This document shows positions 57,801 to 64,000 of a stretch of 64,000 bases of DNA, piece by piece. The stretch is from Apostichopus japonicus (lineage: Eukaryota > Echinodermata > Holothuroidea > Aspidochirotida > Stichopodidae). Position 1 is the first letter of the stretch. Each line of letters opens with the position of its first letter. Under the pieces are notes generated by a model. The model worked only from the letters and a program-made list of their open reading frames with translations, was not told where the DNA came from and ran no database searches. Location of the stretch: contig NC_092564.1 of the NCBI RefSeq assembly GCF_037975245.1, positions 9,397,984 through 9,461,983 on the forward strand, read 5' to 3'. The position numbers and the translations under genes were made by a program.

Positions 57801-60800
57801 TTGTACTCATAATCATACTATTGTACTCATAATTATACCGTTGTACTCCTTATCATACTGTTCTACTCGTACCATGCTGTTGTGCTCGTAATCATGATAT
57901 TATACTCGTCCTACAAGTCTATTTATGACGCATAGAACAGTTTTCAACTCCCTGGTTTAAGCCACGCCTGTTTTGTAAACAGGCTAGTAATTTGACATTG
58001 GTATGCGACTAACTAATACGTGCTCTATGTGAGGTGAACCTGTTTGTCTATTATCAGAGCAGGAGCTACTAGACTTAAACTGTATACAACGATGTTCGGA
58101 TATGTTCAACTTCCTCGCAAATGTCCTCCCCTCGCCGGATATCGTTAACACTAACTAAATGGAAGCACTCCTGTCATGGCACGTAAAGGATCAATAAATT
58201 TATGTAATTTGTGTTTATGGGCCAATTAACCTATTGCACCTATAACGCCACGCCCGAACGTACGATACTATTATCCAATGGTACTAAGTGTATCTCTTGC
58301 GATGCAGTTGAACTCTTAACATATATCTCAATATACAATCAAGTATAACGGTGATTCGCTGATTCTGTTTAGATCATTTCATTCGAGGTTTCTCAGACAG
58401 ATGAATTACCATAATGACTTTTAATGCGTTTTCCATGACGTCAAGAGACAAAGTTTGCCCTATATCCATCGGCCGAGTTCCCATATCAAATCGTCGAGAA
58501 TCAAGACAAAATCAACCCCCGACACGGAGAGCCGACAATCAATGTGGAGACACCCATCTGATACTAAAGGCTGACAGTTAACAGTTTTAACGAGTAACCT
58601 CGAATAATCGAATATACACAAATACACGATTAATTGTTTAGTCAGATCGGGTCATTTGTACACAGCCTACATAAAAGGGATATGCGTTGCAGACTTGTAC
58701 TGAGTCCGTATATTCGTATACTCTTACTGCAGCATGCATATAGTAGGCTCTGCTTGTACTCGATCTCATGGATATTGTAATCCGTCGTAATCGGAGAATT
58801 TGTGCAAATCTAGTATAAGGGAAGTAGAACAAACTGAATTACTCGTACTTATAGAGACTTTTACACATAGTCGTACTCATATGAATGGGGAACTATACTG
58901 GTACTCATGCCATGACACTTTTACTTGTACTTTACAACACAACTGACGCATTTGTAACAATTTCGAGATTACTGGTCAGTTCAGTTCACCCTTCTGATAT
59001 CTCCTTTGAAAACAAGAACCAGCGAATGATTGTATTCACTCTGTATTCACCGTACTGTGTGTTCACACGGTATTCACAATGTTGTTTTCACACTACATCT
59101 ATGCACTTACGATGTTGGCAGTACTCTCCAGCATAACCTGGCGGACATATGCAAGCCCCTTCGTGACAGGCACCTCCATTTTGACATGCCTCTTGACAGA
59201 TATCTGCGGAAAGTATTATTCATATAGATATTATTTTTAATTATCTTGAAAATAGCTTACTAATAAACCAACCATCTGATGCAACAATACGATGTAGTCA
59301 AAAAAAACTTACCAACCTTTTTTTTGTTATTTCTGCTCAGAAATGTTATAATAAAACCATCCATTTTCGTGTATACAGTATATGCAGGCGTTTACTTGAA
59401 CCTTGGACGAGCTAATATCCCAGGGACCAAAACACAATCGTATTTTGTTAAAACAATCCTGCCTTATAGTGACAACCTAAATATGTTAACAGCTGCCAGA
59501 ATCGGCTAAATTTTAATGATTTCAACAGTCCATGTACATATATAGCCAAGTGAGAGAAAAACGGGCCCATGCAGCTCAATTTCTTGACAAGAACAAAAAC
59601 AAACTATAGAAAACAACAGATGGTATATATAATTGTCAATAAACACTGTGGTACCTATCAATAAAGATACTGTGATGATGTGTGTGACTTATGTGCATCT
59701 ATTTTGATCTAATTTCAACATCAGTTCTCCGCTCCAAGATTAAGCTTAATTAGCTTAATGAAATTACCTAATAATGAATATGCATATTCATTGTTTTGGA
59801 TATTCATAGCAAGCTCTTAGTGCAAGGTTCCAATGCCAGTTTTAGCAAAACATGCCTTTCAATAAAATTAAAACAATTTGACATATCATGTAAGTGGTAT
59901 GGTATTCTTGTGGTACTGCATCATCATGTTGGCAGGGTGCAACCACGTATACTTCTGGGGGAGGGGGCTTTAACAGACCTCTCCCCTGGACGATATGACA
60001 TATAAGGCTCCCCAACCCCCCCCCCCCCCCCCCACCCCAGTACAAAAATGGTGGATGCAACCCTGCTTAAAGGATCCGCTTATAATATGTTGTATTATCG
60101 CCAAGTTACACCGAAGCCCCGCCCATATTGGAACTTAACAAATCAACTTTTAGCACCCCAAATTGGATCACTCGTGGTTTATGAAGCAGATAACGTAAAG
60201 CTGCAGTCAATCCCTGAAAACATACGCTTGTAAACATGGAAACCCATATTCTGTATATGTTAAGGGTCTAACTGTTAAAGGTATAGAGAAGAGATGGGAC
60301 AGTATTCATGTGGTGTATTATAGATCCATGAATTCGACTTTACCATAGCATGCTGGGACGTCACATATTTCTCGTTCTACTATGGTTTGTCCAGGATGCA
60401 TACATTCTGCATGGGCTCTCGCATCTGGGCAGAACGCCAATCTTGTCTTCACTGAATTCCCTCCGCATGTTCGACTACAACTGCTCCAGTCCGACCACTG
60501 TAAATCTCCTATGATGATGTGACACAGAAATAATAGTGCTTATAGAGTAATTGCTATAAATAGAACATCTGCGATATTGGACTCTTGCAATGTGACATGT
60601 AGATAAGACTTTGGTTACACACTGAAAGATGAAAGTTGTATGTGTGTATACCATTAACATATATATTAACCCGCATTTTCAGATTCTGCTGCTTGTTTAC
60701 AACACTCTTTTCTTGCAAAGTATGAGTTTATTAGCAACTTCCATGGTCTTATTTGGCGATAATAAACAGTTCTAAACTTTTATGGCTTACCTCATGCTTT

Positions 60801-62372
60801 GAATCAAAATGGCCACTGGCCTCACGTCACATTCACCATAATTCAAGTATATGACAGGACAACAAAAATATCAACTACTGTGATAGGCAAACTGCATCGG
60901 CTGCTTACGAATTAACTTCAAATACATGTGAAATGAAGCTCAGACGGACGTTTATAACTCATGTGTTTCCTCTCACCCAATATGACACCATCACGTGGAA
61001 CTCGTTACATATAATTACTGAATGTATATAACTTCCTCAACCCAGAAATTCATGTATAAATCGAGCTAGCACTATAGCTGCATATATAGTATGACAGGTT
61101 TCTGGAACTATAGTCATAAGTGTATATCCTTGCTTACATGTAATATAACGGCCTTCATCGAGATAATAAGCATCTCATGTGATAGTGACGCCACAGTAAG
61201 TTATGATATGATATAATCGTAAATTCATACATCCTTTGAATCTCGTCATTTGGCTATACGATCGTGTCATTCATGTTCCACTCATGACAACACAATATTG
61301 TAACAATATAGACAAACAACCATCATGGTCACGTGGTCACAATTCTTATGAAATGAGCTGGGGTGAAAACATTCCATTTTGTGATATAATGATATATGTG
61401 TCGTATCGAAACTCTGTCTTAGATGAATTGCCTTAAAAAAAACACTCACCTGTAGTGTGTTTGTTTTAAGGGGAAAATGATATGATTTAGTACAAACACA
61501 AACAGGTGCCCGTTAAATGTCTATATATTTATACAGCCATTCATTGTTGAGTGTATATGCGACGGTCTGTTTGACAACAAACAGATTTGACTAGGCATAA
61601 ACCGATCTATCATATTTGAAATGTTCTGTCACACATGAAACAAATTTCATATATCTTTCGAGATCCGGCTTAAGGAATCACAAATGACTTCGAGTTGGTT
61701 AGAATCATGTTTGGTCTCTATAGAGTAAGGCAAAATATGTCACCAAAAACAGAACTATAGTATTGCTCGATACAGGTAACAAACGCCTACAGTGGAATTA
61801 CGACCTTCCTTGCCGGTTTCGAACCTCTGGACATACCATCAGCGTCCATAGCCTAGTTGATTAGGGTGTCCGCATATAAAGCGGGAAGCCCGGGTTCGAA
61901 TCCCGTTGGACTGGCTGGAAGTTTTTTTTTCACTGTTCTAAATTTTCCAACTCATTACGTTTTCAATTATAATTTTTTTTTCACGTGTATATAGGTATAC
62001 ACGTGGGTTAAGTTTGGTTTTTCAATCTTAACATCGGAGCAGATGTCGTGCATTTAACACAGCTCAAAAGGAAGATGAGTATCCTGCACCATAAATATAT
62101 TAGCAAAGTCATTTCCTTTTTGAAGATCTGCAAATTTTTCAAACATCAACACAGAAAGGAAAGGGAAATTACTGAAAAATCTAAAATATACATCTCGTGC
62201 GTGTAATTACCAGGACAGTCATTTAACTGACAGTTTTTCCTCTGTGCTGTGATCGTATGCCCTCTCTGGCAATCCAGATACGTAGAATCCTTTTTACAGA
62301 AACCAAATCGATACCTGGTCCCTAGCCCACAGGTGGTAGTACAAGTACTCCAAGTTGACCACTCTACACCAA
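45812..62372 (-). CDS. extracellular TSP1-EGF-EMI-like protein, 11 exons seen, both ends incomplete
   Basis: Exons: 62372-62211, 60508-60344 (each one thrombospondin type 1 repeat); 59203-59111, 56881-56789, 55196-55101, 54687-54592, 54037-53942, 52123-52028 (each one EGF-like repeat); 48300-48198 (short Cys-rich); 47693-47568 and 45876-45812 (EMI-like). All EGF and TSP1 exons are phase 1-1; the later phases (1-2, 2-2, 2-1) also agree. About 397 residues are covered. The EGF repeats have the compact C-x3-C-x5-C-x4/5-C-x-C-x8-C form seen in WIF1, VWDE and teneurins. TSP1 and EGF modules imply a secreted or matrix/adhesion protein, folded in the ER with disulfides. No signal peptide is seen because the 5' end is missing or outside. 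The last two exons make the order unusual, since EMI domains are normally N-terminal. I do not assign an orthologue. Confidence 0.82.
45985..46363 (-). mobile_element. hAT-like MITE, family 2, copy 2
   Basis: 379 bp, ends CAAGGGCGTAGGAACC and CCTACGCCACTG, flanked by perfect 8-bp duplications TTCACCAG (45977-45984 and 46364-46371). It is the reverse complement of 2571-2954. It sits in the intron between the two EMI-like exons. Confidence 0.9.
46364..47567 (-). other. TSP1/EGF gene intron 10, right part
   Basis: No exon recognised. Confidence 0.45.
47568..47693 (-). CDS. TSP1/EGF gene exon 10, EMI-like domain
   Basis: 126 nt, acceptor TGTTTTCACAG, donor GTTCGTAA, phase 2-2. Encodes [20 protein letters not shown], then [20 protein letters not shown]. 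The pattern 'WC...(Y.KP)...PC....RC' resembles the first two thirds of an EMI domain. Confidence 0.7.
47914..48150 (-). repeat. dispersed repeat R4, copy 2
   Basis: Reverse complement of 10840-11096 over about 240 bp. It lies in the intron between exons 10 and 9. Confidence 0.75.
48198..48300 (-). CDS. TSP1/EGF gene exon 9, short Cys-rich
   Basis: 103 nt, acceptor GTTCCTCAG, donor GTGAGTCT, phase 1 to 2. Encodes [20 protein letters not shown] then [14 protein letters not shown]. Four cysteines give the first half of an EGF-like repeat (C-x3-C-x5-C-x5-C); the second half is replaced by a Ser/Ala-rich linker. Confidence 0.75.
48301..52027 (-). other. TSP1/EGF gene intron 8
   Basis: A large AT-rich intron. 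It holds the 658-bp MITE at 49154-49811. No further EGF exon was recognised. Confidence 0.5.
49154..49811. mobile_element. hAT-like element, family 3
   Basis: 658 bp, left end CAAGGGCGGCGGAACC, right end GCTTCCGCCGCCCTTG, flanked by perfect 8-bp duplications CTTGTGAT (49146-49153 and 49812-49819). It contains the shared module near 49290-49385 and long C and G runs. Non-coding. Confidence 0.9.
52028..52123 (-). CDS. TSP1/EGF gene exon 8, EGF-like repeat 6
   Basis: 96 nt, acceptor TTTTGCTACAG, donor GTAAGTAT, phase 1-1. Encodes [20 protein letters not shown] and [12 protein letters not shown]. Six cysteines. Confidence 0.9.
52124..53941 (-). other. TSP1/EGF gene intron 7
   Basis: Contains a small dispersed repeat near 52655-52740 ('cactagaaggtagcgatgtt', 'tattatgacgtcatagaa'), also present near 54350-54420. 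Confidence 0.6.
53942..54037 (-). CDS. TSP1/EGF gene exon 7, EGF-like repeat 5
   Basis: 96 nt, acceptor ATTATATAG, donor GTAAGTAC, phase 1-1. Encodes [20 protein letters not shown] and [13 protein letters not shown]. Confidence 0.92.
54350..54420. repeat. small dispersed repeat with TGACGTCA
   Basis: Shares 'cactagaaggtagcgatgtt' and 'atcgatattatgacgtcata' with 52655-52740, both in introns of the TSP1/EGF gene. It contains a CRE-like palindrome, but duplication is the simplest explanation. Confidence 0.65.
54592..54687 (-). CDS. TSP1/EGF gene exon 6, EGF-like repeat 4
   Basis: 96 nt, acceptor TTTTCTTACAG, donor GTAAGAAC, phase 1-1. Encodes [20 protein letters not shown] and [12 protein letters not shown]. 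Confidence 0.94.
55101..55196 (-). CDS. TSP1/EGF gene exon 5, EGF-like repeat 3
   Basis: 96 nt, acceptor TTTATTTTACAG, donor GTACGTAA, phase 1-1. Encodes [20 protein letters not shown] and [12 protein letters not shown]. Confidence 0.94.
   Translation of the reverse strand, partial: GVVHHSAKTVRNVRLAIDVSAKQVSMVSDVN
55197..56788 (-). other. TSP1/EGF gene intron 4
   Basis: No other exon recognised. 'ttaggacttaggaataataa' is duplicated in tandem near 55595-55640. Confidence 0.5.
56789..56881 (-). CDS. TSP1/EGF gene exon 4, EGF-like repeat 2
   Basis: 93 nt, acceptor TTATATACAG, donor GTAAGTCA, phase 1-1. Encodes [20 protein letters not shown] and [10 protein letters not shown]. The usual C-terminal Gly before the last Cys is replaced (Q-P-Y-C). 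Confidence 0.92.
56882..59110 (-). other. TSP1/EGF gene intron 3
   Basis: Contains the 20-bp minisatellite. No exon recognised. Confidence 0.55.
57421..57900. repeat. 20-bp minisatellite TTGTACTCGTACCCATACTG
   Basis: About 15 near-perfect 20-bp units (57421-57720) followed by about 8-9 decaying ones. The unit has no stop in several frames, so it yields false long frames on both strands. It lies in an intron of the TSP1/EGF gene. Confidence 0.97.
59111..59203 (-). CDS. TSP1/EGF gene exon 3, EGF-like repeat 1
   Basis: 93 nt, acceptor TTTCCGCAG, donor GTAAGTGC, phase 1-1. Encodes [20 protein letters not shown] and [11 protein letters not shown]. Confidence 0.94.
59204..60343 (-). other. TSP1/EGF gene intron 2
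   Basis: No exon recognised. A C-run lies near 60010-60040. Confidence 0.5.
60344..60508 (-). CDS. TSP1/EGF gene exon 2, thrombospondin type 1 repeat
   Basis: 165 nt, acceptor CATCATCATAG, donor GTAAAGTC, phase 1-1. Encodes [20 protein letters not shown], '[19 protein letters not shown]' and '[12 protein letters not shown]'. W-x2-W-x2-C and the CSRTCG core are intact. An alternative acceptor TTTACAG nearby is out of phase. Confidence 0.94.
60509..62210 (-). other. TSP1/EGF gene intron 1 (as seen)
   Basis: Contains SINE family A copy 2. No further exon recognised. Confidence 0.5.
61650..61975 (+). mobile_element. tRNA-like SINE (family A), copy 2
   Basis: Matches 12156-12450. The tRNA-like part starts near 61842 (GCGTCCATAGCC) with B-box GGTTCGAATCCC. 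The anticodon loop differs from copy 1 (ATATAAA against ATATGAA) and the acceptor stem is broken, so this is not a working tRNA gene. Confidence 0.8.
62211..62372 (-). CDS. TSP1/EGF gene exon 1 (as seen), thrombospondin type 1 repeat
   Basis: 162 nt, acceptor GTTTGTGTTTAG, donor GTAATTAC, phase 1-1. Encodes [20 protein letters not shown] then '[14 protein letters not shown]'. W-x2-W-x2-C is intact. Being phase 1 at the 5' side, it needs an upstream exon, not found in the remaining 1.6 kb. Confidence 0.93.
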
Positions 62373-62788
62373 CTAAACACAAACAAAAGGGGAAAATATA
62401 TAAATTATAATAATAATAATAATGATGATCAGGGATCTACTTAGGAAATTTTTGAGTGCCGGGCGGGTTGGTGCGGTAGTGGTGGTAGGTGGTAGGGTGG
62501 TGGTAAGGGAGGGGTCCAAGGGAATGGGGTGTCCCCTCCTTCTTGTAAAAGGTTTGCAAAGGAAGTATGCTTAGATGACAAATGGTGTTTTTTTTTTTTT
62601 TTTTTTTTTCTTGGGCTTACTTCTGTGCAAAGTATTCATCCATATTTTGGGAATTGTGAAAGTTGTTAACATCAAAAATAGTGCCTGGCGGAAATGTTTA
62701 AAATACTATTTGTGCTGGGCGGCATTCAGAACTGCCGGGCGCAACCACCCTCCGCCTCCCGGCGTGAGCAAATCCTTCATTAATAATG

Positions 62789-62823
<35 letters not shown>

Positions 62824-64000
62824 CATAATCATAATCATAATCATAATCATAATCATAATCATAATCATAATCATAATCATAATCATAATCATAATAATAA
62901 TCATAATCATAATCATAATCATAATCATAATCATAATCATAATAAAATAATAAGTCATCAAGGTTAGCATTATCACGTCGTTAAACTTTGAAAGCAACGC
63001 CGAAAAGTTTATTTGGGATAAAAGCAGTTCAATTATCACTAATGCACGAAGACGTGGTAAAAAGGTTACGTCTGAAGTAGTCTGGTTAAGACCCTAGAAT
63101 GAACAGCCTAGTGTTCCTTTCTTTTAACAAAGCTATTTTCCAGTATCTATTTGCTATACTGCCCATCAGAGGACGCCCCCCCCCCCCCCCGGCAACGCTT
63201 TCGATTCATTCGTTTGTATCGGACAGATCCTCGGGCAAGTAAAATACAGTGGGCAAGCACATTCGTGATAGGCATAAACGGACACTGGGGCATGTACAGT
63301 TTGCACGCGAGAGAAAGAGTATTACAAACGACTTGGCCAAGACTACGACTGAAGGTGTGACGTGAACAGTATTAGAGCAAAAATGAGGTTTGAATTATGT
63401 TCGCCAATGAAATCTATGCTCTGACACAATTTTCGTATTACGATTCTCACACCGTAACAATATTGTGTCCTTTAATTAACATCACTAATGAGAGTTTCAA
63501 AAAGAAAACATAAAGTATGCTGCTCTATTCAAGTGGTTAATCCTAATAGATGAAAACAGCATATGGATGACTACATTTTTAAAATCTATCGTTTGGCGAA
63601 ACGAATCTAAGATGTCCCATTTGTATGCCCTGTTGCAATTAGTTGAGTTTAAAAATAAAGTATTCTTTGTTTGTTCAAACTAAATGGAAAATTGGCAATA
63701 AAAACACAGATGACTTCTTCGAAACAATTAAATACTCGATGGCGATATCGAAGATATCGATCAGTCGATTGAGCTATCGTATAGTCGTATTATAGCATAA
63801 CACGACTTTATACCGACAGAACGTAAAAGTGCAACATTATTCAGACGTTCAATACTTGTCTTCATATTTACGTATATTTTGTAAGCACATCAACAGATCC
63901 TGGAAGTACTTTTAATTTTGAAGATCCTACTTCCATAAACTTGAGGGACTATTATTTCCTGAAAAACGTTGAAACATTGATATTATCTGGTTAACTTTAT
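62373..64000. other. right edge; no further exon recognised
   Basis: Contains a poly-T run (about 62583-62609), a G- and GGT-rich patch near 62460-62530 and the microsatellite listed next. The upstream exon of the TSP1/EGF gene should lie beyond. Confidence 0.5.
62786..62946. repeat. (AAT)n / (AATCAT)n microsatellite
   Basis: AAT triplets followed by more than 20 AATCAT hexamers. Asn/His frames on plus and Ile/Met frames on minus are artefacts. Confidence 0.97.

Noticed and set aside
57280-57812. Several 80-168 codon frames on both strands
   Set aside because: They are translations of a 20-bp minisatellite lacking stops; frames on both strands overlap the same DNA.
57421-57900. Regular repeats resembling a CRISPR array
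   Set aside because: Units are directly tandem without unique spacers and the DNA is eukaryotic.
62575-63039. Asn/His-rich and Ile/Met-rich frames
   Set aside because: Product of the AAT/AATCAT microsatellite.

Overview
This is a 64 kb window of animal nuclear DNA. It is intron-rich and AT-rich, with GT-AG introns, consistent exon phases, tRNA-derived SINEs, LINE remnants, many hAT-like miniature transposons and microsatellites. The overall style (dense MITEs with G/C-tract ends, EGF exons of 93-96 nt, a stand-alone ALG13 enzyme) suggests a marine invertebrate, most likely an echinoderm or hemichordate. That placement is inference. I see no prokaryotic operon, no CRISPR array and no defence or biosynthetic cluster.

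Four protein-coding genes can be rebuilt from splice sites, reading phase and protein similarity. (1) 13008-17911, minus: the first three coding exons of a major-facilitator protein resembling the SLC16/monocarboxylate-transporter family; the last exon was not found. (2) 21200-35296, minus: a complete 10-coding-exon mitochondrial carrier of the SLC25A39/SLC25A40 (glutathione carrier) type, 350 aa, with all three carrier signatures. (3) 37237-42343, plus: a complete 4-exon ALG13, the catalytic half of the UDP-GlcNAc transferase that adds the second GlcNAc of the N-glycan precursor, 165 aa. It lies head-to-head with the carrier, start codons 1.9 kb apart. (4) 45812-62372, minus: eleven phase-compatible exons of a secreted or extracellular protein with two thrombospondin type 1 repeats, six EGF-like repeats, a short Cys-rich exon and an EMI-like domain; both ends are missing.

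The rest is repeats. 1-12.9 kb has no convincing host gene: it holds a composite transposon (313-2516) with nested hAT MITEs, a degenerate tandem repeat, an (AT)n block, a SINE and a dead LINE fragment (9.36-10.12 kb). 18-21 kb holds a long inverted repeat and a 24-bp minisatellite. A decayed tandem repeat beside it includes the last codons of the carrier gene. The carrier introns hold a LINE remnant, a SINE and a foldback element. A 1.3 kb terminal-inverted-repeat element lies between carrier exons 3 and 4. The ALG13 introns hold a telomere-like tract and a MITE, and a minisatellite follows ALG13. Introns of the TSP1/EGF gene hold MITE copies, a 20-bp minisatellite, a SINE-like repeat and a small dispersed repeat.

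The genes do not form one pathway. The carrier and ALG13 may share a promoter region. The most unusual points are the C-terminal position of the EMI-like domain, the coding end of the carrier inside a tandem repeat, and a roughly 90-bp internal module shared by transposons with different termini.
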